DNA from: Gymnorhina tibicen
Lineage: Eukaryota > Chordata > Aves > Passeriformes > Artamidae
Length of the DNA: 64,000 nucleotides
Assembly (NCBI GenBank): GCA_013399875.1
Contig: VXAZ01008170.1
Span: 558,001-622,000 of the forward strand
Reading direction: 5' to 3'
Shown here: positions 13,407 to 25,433 of the stretch, one piece after another
Position numbering within the stretch: position 1 is the first letter of the stretch
How the letters are laid out: each line of letters opens with the position of its first letter
The notes under the pieces: model-generated
The model's database searches: none
Told to the model about the DNA's origin: nothing
Seen by the model: only the letters and a program-made list of their open reading frames with translations
Translations under genes and position numbers: made by a program

Positions 13407-13680
13407 ACAGAATCATAGAATCAATTAGGTTGGAAAGACCTCTGAGATCATGGAGTTCAATTTTTGACTGAACAGCACTGTGTCAACTAGGCCAAGGCAC
13501 TGAGTGCCATGTCCAGTGTTTCCTTAAGAACCTTCAGGGACAGTGACTCCACCACCTCCCTGGGCAGTCCATTCCAATCTTTAATCACACTCTTTGTGAA
13601 GAAAGGTTAATTGGACATGAGGAGAGCTGCTGGGTTGTTCTTAAAACCTATCCCGTTACTTGGTCTTGAGGAGAGGCTGA
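13407..13680 (-). mobile_element. CR1 LINE 3' fragment
   Basis: Read on the minus strand this is the 3' portion of a CR1 retrotransposon. The + strand begins ACAGAATCATAGAATC, the complement of the CR1 terminal repeat. It continues with the 'ggttggaaagacctctgaga' segment, the 'ccaccacctccctgggcag' block and the 'tttgtgaagaaa' block in the usual order. The copy is 5'-truncated and its inner end is diverged. CR1 elements are the dominant LINE of birds and typically lack target-site duplications. Confidence 0.93.
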
Positions 13681-14796
13681 GAGAATGAGTTGGGGGAAGA
13701 AAGTCATATTCAGATGGCCCTAATTTCCATGTAAATTCCTGTGTCAGATGTTACCTGAAGTTTTAAAGTCTATTAAGAGGAAAGAATTAGACACAGAAAC
13801 TAGTGTTCTTATACAGGCCCTGTGACAATGTACCCTGATAGCTGGTACATAAAGAATAACGGCTAAATGCAAGTAAGCACCACTCAGCCACCTTCCTCTT
13901 GGACTACTTCATTTATGGAAGACATGGGAAATGTAGGAATACCAGTGGTGCCACTTTAGCATAGCAAATTCACAACTTTATTTGTGTTCTGGATTGCCTG
14001 TCACAGACTGTCATGGTGCCTTGACTGAAAACACAAAATATCTTGTTAATCTGTGTGTGCTAATAGATTTTCTGTGTTGCAGAATATGAATATAATTTTG
14101 AATAATTCCGCTCTCGTAATGTGTATAATTTCTACTCTAAGTAACTACTCAGTATTTTAGCAATAATCCTTGATATTTTTAAATATATAAGTTATAATTG
14201 ATATTTATTATCAACTGAAAAAAGAGTCCACTGAAATACGTAGCCACTACTACTCAGTATGTTTCCATGTGGAGTGGATGCAATCGCCATAATTCTAGTT
14301 AAATAAGAGGTTGCCTGCATACTGGCCTATTTAATGGGTTTTACATCCAAGAATAATCAGAGAGAAAAATCTAATGTTCTGTCTCTAGATTTTCTACTTT
14401 TTATTTCAGCTTCCACTCTGGCTCCATTGTGACAGAAAAGAGACGCTTCTATGCCTGTGATGTAATTGTATTCTGAAGCCACAGGCCTTGACCAGTAGAA
14501 CTGGTCTGATGAGTAGCTTCAATAATCTAAAAGCAAATCTAGCACTGGGAGAGGAGGGGAAAAACACTTTTGTTGAAGTTTGACCCCACATACGCATCCA
14601 GCAGTCTGGAAAGAGTTTCAGGGATGAGCAAGACCCACTGTTTACCATGGAGCTGCAGTCGTGCATGTCACTTACAGGACCTGTTCTTGGCTAGAATAGT
14701 TCTGTAGGTTACAGGACGATCAAAAGAATGGTGGCCCTTTGCTGCTGGGGCACCTGCTGAACAGACATTACTGTAGACTGTGTTTAGATCCTATTT
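13681..14796. other. Gene-free DNA
   Basis: No gene was recognised. A pyrimidine-rich acceptor-like site at about 14,409 is followed by a short + strand frame that stops within about 22 codons, and no convincing donor follows. AT-rich runs occupy 14,160-14,220. Confidence 0.55.
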
Positions 14797-14899
14797 AATC
14801 ATAAAATAATAGAGTATGCTGAGTTGAAAGGTACCCATCAAGATCATCAAATCCCACTCCTGGCTCTACACAGGACACCCTAAGAATCCCACCATGTGT
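14797..14899 (-). mobile_element. Short CR1 LINE 3' fragment
   Basis: On the + strand a degenerate AATCATAAAATAATAGAGTA leads into 'gagttgaaaggtacccatca' and then 'ctctacacaggacaccctaa'. This is the CR1 3' tail of the class whose consensus has 'gagttggaagggacccacaa' and 'ctgcacaggacaccccaaga'. About 100 bases remain. Divergence suggests an old insertion. Confidence 0.85.
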
Positions 14900-17739
14900 G
14901 ATTCCTGCATGGCACAGATTTTCCCTACATGAAGTACTGGAAAATATAAAAGCTGCTGGTTTTCATCCTTGTATATATGCTCCACCAAAAGGAACAGCAG
15001 AAATAGAAGGAGGCTGGATGGGAATAAAAGGAGAAGCAGGGAATGACTGTCAGTGTTATGTAGAAGTAGCATAGCAGAGACTATGGGAAGAAAGAAGATG
15101 AACAGGAGAAAGGGCAACAATATGAGTAGCAAAGAAGGGAAAAGAGATCAACAGACTGGGAGAGGGGAAACATGCTATGATAGAAGGGCCAGAAAACTGT
15201 TAATGGAAAATGAGAACAGAGAGAAGAAAGAGAGATGGCACATTTTGTTATTTAATGTAAGGCTTAATGTGCCAGGTACTCAGAAGAATTTTTAATCTAA
15301 ATAAGGCAACTGAGTCATCTTCTTAACCTGAATTCTCTAAGCGTTCCCTTATGACCAGATGAATGTATGTGTTATCTCATAATGTGATTATGACAGAAGA
15401 TGCAAGCAAAGCAGGTTCGAACCCAGTATCTGTAGTATATAGGGACAGCTCTTAGGAAAGTTGGGAACAGATGGAAAGTCAGTGAACCTACCCAACTTTT
15501 AAAGCAGAATTCTTGAGAAAGCTGCTTTTTTGTTTGACATACTACTTATAAAGGTCAGCACACACACACACCCCCACCCCTTCACTTTCCCCATCAAAGA
15601 GGGAGAATTGATAGCTTAGAGCTATGCAGATCTTGATCCTGTAATAGTTTTTTAGCCATAAAAGATACTTTGCCTACCCACCTTATAAGCAGCCAGGTGC
15701 AGCACAGACATTATTCAGTCAATTTTTCTGCAGAGAAAAAATCATAAATTCCTGCCAATGAGCAAAAAGAACTTAAGGCTACGTCCATTTACTTGTATTC
15801 ATTTAACATGGCTTTATAAGACACTATACAATATCACACCCAGTTGCTCCTCAGTAATGTTTCATATCTCGTTTATGTTGTAGGGGTGAATTTGATTTCT
15901 CTATCTGCTACCCTCTCCCTGCACCCATGTGTGACACTGAACTGCATTGCTTTGGCCAAAATTACCAAAGTAATTTCTGTAATACAGTCCTAAATGGCAC
16001 TCTCAGATTTAAGGTGAGATTGTTGCTAAAAATACTTTTATGTAACTTGAAGAAGATGTTATAGAAACTGCAATTTTGACTATGTTTCCTGCAGGTTTCC
16101 TTACTCTAATGCATACATGTTGCACTGTTTGCTTTTCATGCAAGAAATACTGTGAGAAGTATAGGCGCAGATTAGTTCAAATAATTTTATTCATCAGCTA
16201 TGTGTGGAAACACAGGATACTGAGAGAGCCATCAGTAGGCTAAGAGATTATTTAAAGTGATACTGCCAAATTCTCAAGTGCCACTTCAGTATGTTAGTGG
16301 ATTAGTGTTTAATCATTACTTTAAAATGTGTTGCAGACTCCAAAGCGGTCTGCTTTACAAGGGGAGCATTTTGAAAAACTGAAAATGTGAAGGCTAGATA
16401 AGAACACTGCTTAGATGCTGTACAGGTTGTAGGACAATCTGAAATGAAAGCTGGTTCCCTCCCTTCTGTGAACAACAAGGTTTGTGTGCCTGTGTGATAT
16501 AACAGTACATAGTGAACTATACGGTCTGGGAAACTAAAGTAACAAATTAGTGACTGTTGTGACTTTGAACTCCACTGACCTTTCTCCCTGTCCAAGATGG
16601 GGAGGCCAATGTGAGCTATTATCAATGTAAAATTTACTGGGAAAAAGCAATGATAGGGGAAGTTAAAATTAGAGCAGTCTTCAGTTTTTGCAATATTAAA
16701 ATATAGATAATGAATCACAGTCAATGTAGATAAACCAGGTACCTTCATAAGGCTGATGTAGGATGGGAGCAAATGCTCCCCATTCAAATATCCTGTTGGA
16801 TGCCTGCATACTATCTGACAGGCAGTAATCAGGGCAAAGCACTACTGAAATTAATTCCTATAATACTGAGTGGTTTAATGAAAATCCTGATGACAAATTG
16901 TCTTTGTTGTTCTCTTCACCGTATTCTCTCTTGTATCCTAGGTTAATTACATGGCATTTTAAGAGAAGCTTTTTGAGCATACTACACATGTCGAAGGAAA
17001 AGTAAAATGCTGTCAGTTTCTGGAACTTGCTCAGACTCTCACAAACATATATGAATTTAATTCCAATAGTATTTTAATCTGAGAGTTCACAGTTTATATT
17101 TTTACCTGTCAAATGCTCATTCAGCTTCTCTTAGCATAACAGGTGGGAGCAAAAAACCAGTATTCTCCCTCTTGCTTGTCTTTTGTAAATAAAATGAAAG
17201 AAGCAGGAATTGCACATCTCACAACCTCATGATTTAGGACTAAAGAACACGATTACAGAATGCTTAAATTAGGCACTGCTGTGAGCTGCAAAGCAGGCAA
17301 GACAAGGTTGCTGAAAAGTGGAACAGATGTTGACAGGCAGCAAGCAAAATTCATGGGATGCTGAATTGGGAGGGGTTCTTTGTAATCTCTCTCGATTTTA
17401 TTTTCCAGCCATGTTGTCAGATTTAGTCATGGATCATTACTTACAAATTAGTATTTAAAATTATAAATAATCTAAATAATTTATAGTCAATAAGCATTAA
17501 GCATCTCTACTCCATTACTTTTCACTTCACCTTAGTGAATGAACACAATTTAGTGACTATGGCTCCTTGTAAAAGTTCAGTTGCATCTAAATTGACTTTG
17601 ACAGACAAAAAAGTTTAATTTAAATTTTTTTTTTTTTTTCACTTTATTTTTCTGAGGATCTTTTATCTGAAATGAACAAGTACTTTGAGAAAAAAATAAA
17701 AGTTTTCAGGACGATAACAGCAAATGAAAATAGAGGGTT
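14900..17739. other. Gene-free region with purine tract and CA repeat
   Basis: Bases about 14,980-15,250 are strongly purine-rich on the + strand. A short CA repeat lies at 15,559-15,571 next to a C-rich run. A minus-strand frame of about 160 codons at 16,302-16,787 is the longest in AT-rich DNA here, but it has no recognised domain or splice context. I treat it as chance. Confidence 0.55.
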
Positions 17740-19350
17740 CAACAGCTCATTCTGGGAACTGTTCGGCAGGTTCCCATGGGACACTGTCCGGAAGGGGAAG
17801 GGGAAGGGGAAGNACCTCCCCAGACCTAGGCTCAGCTCAGCCCACAGCCCACGCAGTCACATAGGTACAACAAACAGGCAGGGAGCCTCAGCCTGTCTCC
17901 AGTGCAAAAAGGCAGAGGAAGCCAAAGAGGGCTACTCAGGAGCAGAGCATTGTCAGTCATGGAGGCAGGGAATTAGGGAAGTCAGTGCTCAGCTGGATTT
18001 GAAATTGGTGAGGAATGGAAATGGCAACGAGAAGAACTTCTAGAAGTAGAATCAAAAGGAGGTCTAAGGAAGATGTGGGGCTAAGAAGCAAGGCAGCAGA
18101 CTTGAAGCACACAGAAAAGGCTGAGCAACTCAGCATCTTCTTCTCTTTGGTCTTTCGTGGCCAGTTCTGTCCTCACATCTCCCAGGCAGAATCTGGGAAT
18201 ATCAGGTTAGTGACCAAGTAAGCAAACTGGACATACACAAGTCCACTGGACAAGAGAGAATGTATCCAAGGATGTGGAGAGAAGTAGCTAAGGTCACTAC
18301 AAGGACTGCTTTATATCTTCTGCAAAAGGCCCCTAGGAATCAGGAGAGGTTCCTGAAGGCTAGGAGCAGGCAAGTGTTACATGCATGTGAGCATGAAGGC
18401 CGATCTGGGGAACTATTTGCTGATAGAGCTCCCTTCAGTTACCACAAGGATTTTGGAGAAAACCGTTGTGAAAACCATGTCCAGTCACATGGACGACAAG
18501 AAGGCAATTGAGAACAGCTTGGATTCACAAACAGCAAATTGTGGCTGAACAGTCTGAGTGCTTGCTCTGAGGAGATGGCTGGCATGATGGATGAAAGAAG
18601 AGTATTTACCCTGGCTTGTGCAAGGCCTGTTACTTGGTATTCCTACAGCCATATTGGTGAGACATGGACTTGAGCAGTGGACTACAAGGTGAACACACTA
18701 TTGGCCGTATCATGAGGCTCCAAGAGTTGTGATCAGCTGTAAGAAGTCCAATTGTTTAGTGATTTCTAGTTAGACCTATCAGGAATCAACACCAGTGCTG
18801 ACATTCATTCAGGTCTTCACTGCAAATGTAGCCAGTGGGATGAAATAAAGCCCTCAGCAAGTTCACGGATGATACCTGATTAGGGGAGCAATTATAGTGC
18901 CCAGAGTGTAGGGCTGCCATTCAGAGCATTCTCAACAAGCTGGAGAATAAATCTGACAAAAACTTTTTTAAGTTCAGCACAGGCCAATGCAGATTCCTGA
19001 TCATGCAGCAGGACAGGCTAGGCACCAACTGGCTCCAGAGCAGCACTGCATAAAAAGTCCTGGGTGTCCCAGGAGGCAAAAAAACTCCAGCGTGAGTCAG
19101 CAGTGCATCCTGAAGGTCAACACCATCCTGGGCTGTACTAGCAACAGTGTAGCCAGCAAGCTGAGAAAAGTGATTCTCTGCCCTCTGCTTGGCAGTAGTA
19201 AGACCCTGCCTGGAGGACTGTGTCCTGTTTTGGATTCCACTGTACAAGATGGACTCTGGCATACTGGAATGAGTCTCTCACGTGCTCTCTCGTGGCTGGA
19301 GCACGACATAGGTAGAGAAGCTGACAGAAAAGGGGGTCTTCTGGCTGAAG
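17740..19350 (+). mobile_element. CR1 LINE ORF2 (reverse transcriptase) remnant
   Basis: Segments line up in order with CR1 ORF2. There is a 'caggttcccatgggacac' block at about 17,768-17,785, the 'ggcaacgagaagaacttcta' block at 18,023-18,042, 'agaaaaggctgagcaactca' at 18,112-18,131, then 'ctggggaactatttgctga'. The reverse-transcriptase catalytic block follows at 18,859-18,876, reading K-F-T-D-D-T where active CR1 has F-A-D-D. The 'gtcctgggtgtccc' and 'aacagtgtagccagcaag' blocks come next. Frameshifts and stops break the frame, and the 3' UTR with its ATTCTATG tail is absent. A (GGGGAA)n stretch and an N lie near the 5' end at 17,791-17,813. The element is inactive and old. Confidence 0.9.
17791..17813. 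repeat. (GGGGAA)n run ending in an unresolved base
   Basis: About four hexamer-like GGGGAA units end at a single N at 17,813. The repeat length and the joined sequence may be wrong, because a lone N often marks a closed or collapsed gap. Confidence 0.7.
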
Positions 19351-20911
19351 GTGAGAATAAGGGCAGAATCTAATTTCTAATAAACTAAGGTAGTTTTCAC
19401 CTACCTATTGGCAATGTACAGATAAGATTAAGTCAGACACTTCTAGGTTGTGCACCAAAATAGGACTAGAGGCAGCAGGCATTTTGTCTAAACATCAGAA
19501 CAATCTTTCCTTTCTTGTGTGGGTACGTGTGTGAAATACTGGCGCAGGTATCTAGAGAGTCTGTGGCATCTCCATTCTTGGAGATAGGACAAAGTTGTCT
19601 TTGCAAGCCCCTGAGCAACCTTAGAACTCGAATGTGACTCCAAAGCTGATCTTGTTTGGGTAGGCCCAGATGAGCCCCAAAGACATCTTCCAACCCGCTA
19701 ATTCCAAGAGAATTTGGTTTTGCTTACTTAAATGGCTGCTCGAATGATTTAAACAATATTCCTGGGACACTTTGTATTTTGAAGAAAAAGAACAGTGAAA
19801 ATGCAGATCATTATTATTACCAAAATGTATGTCATTGCTGCTAGGAAATATTGTAGGAGTGATCATGTACACCAGGATGCCAGAAGAGGTTGTGGGTTTT
19901 TATTGAACTGAACAAAAAAATGTCAGTTATCCCAACCTGCTTACCAGTAGTTATCTTACTTCTCTGTACATCCTTGTTTATATGTTTTCTACTTCAGGTA
20001 AGTCCCTTGGGGCTTAGAAGATAAGGTGTATTTTCTTTGTGACTGTATAATCTCCCTTCTATTTCATTTTCCTAATAATTCATAATATTCCTTTTGCTTT
20101 AGGCCAATGTTTTTATAGAATGCTACCTGGTTTCACCAGTTGCAGCAGCCATATTTCAGATTTTGTAGGAGCTCACTTAAAGCTCATCACTGGATATGTA
20201 TCATTAGGTCTCTTTGTTTTTTTTTGTTCCAGACTGAACATTTATCAGCACTACTCTTGGTCCATACTTTTATCACCAATCACAAAGAATTGAGATTATT
20301 CTGCAATTTTTCAGACATCTTTGGCTTTTACTACATTAAATAATCTAGTATGATTTACTCTTACCTCACTATTCAGCCTCAAGAAAATTACCAACGACTA
20401 TGCTGAACAGTGCATTTCCCTACACTGATCTACTAGAAGTCTCTCTGAACTGTGAAGAGTGAACATTTAATTTTCTGTTTCCTACTGTCTTACCAGTAAG
20501 GAGGTTGTGCCCGGTAAAGAAAGTTTCAGCCTGGGAACCTCCGAGGACTATTCCATAGTGAACACCGTGTAGAGATTTCTTTTCACTTTGCGAAGCAGAG
20601 TCTGATCTTATTCGGGTTCCCCTTTCATATCCAAGTTACTTATCAGCCCTACAGACATTCTGGCAGACTTCCTGTTTTGGATGCACTTAAAAATATTTTA
20701 TTTGGAAACTTGCTCTTCAAAATAATTTTTTGGCTGGACTTATTAAATTTAACTTTCCAGAGTTTATATTCTTTTCTATTTTTCTGGTTGGGAAACAACT
20801 TCCACTTTCAGAAGAACTTCTAATAATCACCATTACTGTGCTGTGTATTGAAATGGCATAGAAAAAATGAGAACTCTGGGGAGTTTCTCTTTCCCTTTTC
20901 CCTGCCTTTTC
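19351..20911. other. Gene-free DNA
   Basis: No gene or classified repeat was recognised. Bases 20,500-20,690 are less AT-rich and keep a few CpGs, but have no open frame or splice pair worth calling. Confidence 0.5.
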
Positions 20912-21176
20912 CCCCAAAATGACCTGACATTAACTGAAAGAGGGTAGATTTGGATTAGATATTAGGAAAAAATTCTCTGTTGTCAGGGTGATGAAGCACT
21001 AAAACAGGTTGCCCAGAGAAGTTGTGGATGTTCCATCCATGGAAGTGTATAAGGACAGGATGGATCAAGCTCTGAGCAACCCAGTTTAGTGAAAGGTGGC
21101 CCTGCCCACAGCAGGAGGGTTGGAACTAGATGATCTTTAAGGCCCTTCCAACCCATTCTATGATTCTATGATTTCA
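20912..21176 (+). mobile_element. CR1 LINE 3' end with terminal repeat
   Basis: This is a canonical avian CR1 3' segment in + orientation. It has 'agagggtagatttggattag', 'caggttgcccagagaagttg', 'tgtggatgttccatccatgg', 'ggaactagatgatctttaag', 'cccttccaaccc', and a terminal ATTCTATGATTCTATG. It is 5'-truncated, as most CR1 copies are. This is one of the best-preserved CR1 copies in the window. Confidence 0.96.
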
Positions 21177-21725
21177 TGTAGTTAAAAGTTATAAAATAAT
21201 TATTGTTCTTTTTCTGAATTGATTTCTCTCACTTTAGTGCCTCTTCAGAAAAGGCCCTAAAACATGAAAGGAATGCTCATAAAATTCAAACCATGGGAGA
21301 AAAAAAAAAAAAAGAGAGAGAAAACATTTGCAAAAATGAATAGAAAAATGAGCAGAATTACGAAAGAGCAAGTTGGGAAAACTTACACAGATAAATAAAA
21401 AACTGATCATACCAAAATAATCACTTCTGAAGTACTAACAATTTCAGTGCCGCTTACTCTACAGTTCAGTGAGTCCTAGAAATCTGAAACTATTAAATAG
21501 TGTGTTTTCTGAAAACTATACCCACATATAGACAGAAATGTAGATATGGATATATGCATGTTCTGCCTCAAAAATGAGGGAGACTGAGACAGCAAGGTTT
21601 CCACATGCTTTGATGGGATTTGAATAGCGAGCAGAACACTCAAACTAGAGGCAAATCTCATCCTTGGGCACTTGCCAGATTTCATCAGCAGGTTCCAAAC
21701 AGTGGGCTCTGTCTCCTGCAAACAG
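21177..21725. other. Gene-free DNA with poly(A)/GA tract
   Basis: An A15 run followed by GAGAGAGA lies at about 21,300-21,325. Otherwise there is no gene or repeat that I can support. Confidence 0.55.
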
Positions 21726-21940
21726 GTGTGTACAGATGTGATTCCTGAGTATATTCTGGCAGTGGCCAAGCACTGCATGCTTGCAGAAGAAGCCAAGGAT
21801 GGTACCAGATTATGTCAGTGCCTTTGTAGGACAGAGTCCTGCAAGCTTTTGCTCACAAGCCACTCCAGGAGAGTTGCTGATTTCCACCTGAGCCAACTGC
21901 TCTGCACAAAAATGGTGGGTCTGTTTAGAGTCGTAACAAG
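21726..21940 (+). other. Candidate exon (215 nt), gene unknown
   Basis: A pyrimidine-rich acceptor (CTCTGTCTCCTGCAAACAG ending at 21,725) and a near-consensus donor (ACAAG|GTAAGG at 21,941) enclose 215 bases. One frame is open throughout and stops in the codon that spans the donor, as expected if splicing removes the stop. The peptide includes VCTDVIPEYILAV and HCMLAEEAKDG. About half its third positions are G or C. I recognise no domain. It could be a coding exon, an exon of a noncoding transcript, or coincidence. Confidence 0.3.
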
Positions 21941-24900
21941 GTAAGGCCTTCCAGCAATGTACTCACAACTTTAACATTTTTCCAGATTTGCAGGGAGAAG
22001 ATACCTTACCTTTTGGAACTGAGCAATCATCAAACTTTAGAAATGCACCTACCACCCCTTAAAGGGAAGTAATACAAAATCTAATATCATTCTACATACA
22101 AATAACATATCCATTCCTACTCTAGGAGTTCTGCTGGATTCTGAGATCTTATTTGAAAGGCCAAGTTGCAGTTGCAGTTGTAAGCATCTTATTTTTTTTT
22201 TTAACTAGGCTTAACAATGAGACCTTTAATTTATATTTCTGAGGACATATCTAGGTCCTCCAAATTATTGAAATCAAGGTAAATGACAGCAGTGGTTGGT
22301 TCCAATTTCCCCTTCTTGAGAATTCACTGCACAGCTGGGAACCATCGGCACCTGGGCTGTGATCGCCCCATAAACCACGTCTTCTGTAGCACACAACAGG
22401 TTTGAGTTTGCTTCCCAATCGGGTCTAAGATGTAAAATTTAACCTGTAAAGCCTCCTTGGGTTTGAGCTGTAGCAACTTGAAGGCCTCTGCAAGGTTAGC
22501 AATTTTTTTGCACTGAGCACTGAAGAAACCCTTATTTCAGGCAGATACCATCCCCACCCTGAAGCACTCATTATCTCTGAGGCGTTTTACACATCACTAA
22601 AGGCCTTCATGTATCCTGAATAAAAGCTCTCTGATCATTCACTCTTTGTGATTTCCCTGTCTCCTCATCAGTGAATGCTTGCGGGTGTAGTGCTCTCCTC
22701 TACCCCTGTAAAGGGAGGAAATTCCTTCAGGAGGCAAAGCAGGGTGGTTCACAGACAGGAAAGGAAAGGCTCAGAGTAACAAGATGAGAGATACAAAGAC
22801 CTGAGTAAGTTTGAGAATAGCTACCTATTCTCAATCTGGAGAGACTGGCAATATAAGAGAAATAAGAAGACTGCAACAGTGGAGAAAACAAATACTGAAA
22901 GAAACCTCATCACAGTTAGATGACACAGAAAAGTGACTGAAGCAAGAAGACTATACCAGGAGACACAACACAGTACATAGCAAAACGAGGTGATGGCAGT
23001 TAGAAAAGAAAATGAAAAACCAAATGTTCAAGATACAAATTTAGGTTCCGTGTTTTTTTTAAAAAGTTCAGTGGAAAATGTACACATAAAATGGTACATA
23101 TATAAACCATTTTTCTTCCATAATGCTGTAATGCTACAGAATATAAATGGGCTGTGCTAAAAGTAGCTCTGTGAGGTAGGACAAGGTTATTATTTTATGT
23201 TCTTGGAGCTAAGGCGCTGAAAGATAAAGTGAATCTCAAGAGGGCACAGTGGAAGTCTGCAGGTGGAGAAGAGGTCTGAATTTGCTGAGCATCACTGAAT
23301 TATTTCTCCTTTAGTAAAGTTTCATATATTAAAAAAACTATAATGGAAGTAGAAGATGGGGTTTGATATAAAAGGTCATTACAGTACAGCAAGGTATGAT
23401 TTTATGTTGAACAAAATTATTGTTCTACCTTTTTTTCCTGTTGTTGCTACTCTACTGGGCAACAACAGTATAATCTGTCAGAAAAGCTGTGACAAATATA
23501 CCTCCAGAAGGCTTTAATAACTTCAGCTTGAAACACTAATGTTTACTGAAATTTGAGTGTTTTCTGCCAATATTGATGCAACACATGTTCTGATGGTCCT
23601 GTGAAAGGAACAACTGCCAATATACATTTCAAAGCATTTTCTGATTTTACATCTATAATTTACTCTACAGCTCTTCAGTAGTTTCCTGATCAAACTAGTC
23701 ACGCTCTACTCTGACACACTGATAACTCTTATATTGCACCAGCATATTGAAATATCTCACGGTAGCCTTTTACATCAAGAATTTCATTGCAATTTTTCAC
23801 TTTCATAAGGAACTTGAAGAGCACAATATGGACAGCATGTTAAAAATATTCTTGATCATTAGAGATGAGCTATTTGCTTTTTTGAGCATTATTTTATCCT
23901 GATGACTCTGGAGATGGAATTAAAACTTACACAAGGTGGGTTTCATAGGGTCAAGGCCCCTGACTCTCAGAAGCATTATGACACCAGTGAACATAACTTT
24001 TGCTGAATCTTCTGAGAATGCAGAAGAAGCCAAGTTAAACTGAGTCTTCAGCTTTCAGCAGCAAACTGGACTGGCTATGAGCACAGGCAAAGCAGAAATG
24101 GTCTAAGGTGGCAGGCTCCTGGAAAGACAAAGCGCACATCCCTTAACATTTGTCCACCCTAATTTTGTCCATATTAGGACAGGGAAAAACAGGTTGTCTG
24201 AAAGTGCTGCTGCCCCTAAAGTAGGAGTGGAAACTATTGGTAGAATGCCCAGTGCCAGCAGCTGTGATAGCTGACTGCTATCAGTCCCTGGAGGCAGCCA
24301 GATTAACAGCGTGGATCCTCTAGATCTCGCCATTGCAATTCCCCACTTTTCTGTGGCAGGCAGGGGAGGTCCTGTCCCATCTGTTATTTTAGGAGGATTG
24401 ACTGTCAGTTTTGTCTGAGCTGTTGAAAAGTCTTTTGCTGGCTCTAGAATAAAAGGCATGCAAAATGTTTATAGTGAGGAATATTTTAAATGAGGAATAA
24501 TCACGGCATTACTTATATTTAGAAATTCAGGGAGCGTCCTTGGTCTCAGTGTAGTATGTAGCATGCTACTCATTCCAAAATGTAGATGACCTTATCAGAG
24601 TTTTATTCTCCACTTCTGGCTATCTCATTTTCTTCTTTTTCTACCCCAGATTCTTTGTGAATTCAAGAATTTAATATTAAAAACAATTTTCATTCAGAAT
24701 GGATGGATGGATGGTCTGCCATCACTGTCTGCTTTTGAGATTTGAATCACAAAGGTTCAGTTTTGACTTTCAAACTTCCCTGTGTTTGGGAGATTTTGGT
24801 AATTTCCGTACCTTCTACCAATTCAGTAGCCAAAGTCAGAAATTCTAAAGTGGAACTTCCCAAGTCTCTTCCACAACTGTCTGATTGATTTTTGTGCCCT

Positions 24901-25390
24901 GGAGCTTTGTTCCTTCAAACTGGCAAACCTCAAACCTTAAGAGATGGAAGTGAACCATTCCTTTAGATTTCTGAATTGTTCTCCTGGTCCATTCTGGGCT
25001 TGTGCTACTACCTCATGTTGCAGCCAGTGTTTTTCATAGTGGCAGAATTTTTGAACATAACTGCTTCTTGGTTTCACAAATCAATATAGCTTTTTATTTA
25101 TTTAATTAATTACTTTTCACAATTGTTCGTAAGTGTCACAGTGAACATATCATCACATATTATAAACCCCCTTTTTGTCCTCTGTATTAGGTTAAGGATT
25201 GTATTATGAGGCTCATGAGGATCAGATTTCTCACTCCTTATTTCATACTCCTTACTGCTGCTTCCTCTTTGGCATACTACTGCTCTAGGAGAGAGGAAGA
25301 ACCTTCTGTGAGTTTTGCTCAGGCTCAGTCTAGGGCTGCACTCTAGCCAGTTCACAGGCTTCCTTGCTCTTCCCATTTCTGGCATTTTTC
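21941..25390. other. Gene-free DNA; possible decayed LTR near 22.3-22.7 kb
   Basis: No exon is supported. Around 22,284-22,690 there is a moderately GC-rich block with AATAAA at 22,619-22,624 followed by a T/C-rich stretch, a layout seen in retroviral LTRs. No flanking internal region or matching second LTR was found. A short GGAT repeat lies at 24,701-24,714. A 118-codon minus frame at 24,103-24,459 has no recognised similarity. Confidence 0.45.
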
Positions 25391-25433
25391 TGTTTGTTTG
25401 TTTGTTTGTTTGTTTGTTTGTTTGTTTGTTTTT
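25391..25433. repeat. Pure (TGTT)n tetranucleotide microsatellite
   Basis: About ten uninterrupted TGTT units are followed by extra Ts. Lack of interruptions suggests a young tract that is probably length-polymorphic. It is translated only by spurious repetitive frames on both strands. Confidence 0.97.

Noticed and set aside
15410..15425. GGTTCGAACCC, identical to a tRNA B-box (T-loop) consensus
   Set aside because: The flanks do not form a T-stem and no A-box or cloverleaf precedes it at the right distance.
16302..16787. 161-codon minus-strand frame
   Set aside because: Although long for AT-rich DNA, it has no recognised domain, no third-position bias that I can see, and no splice or polyadenylation context.
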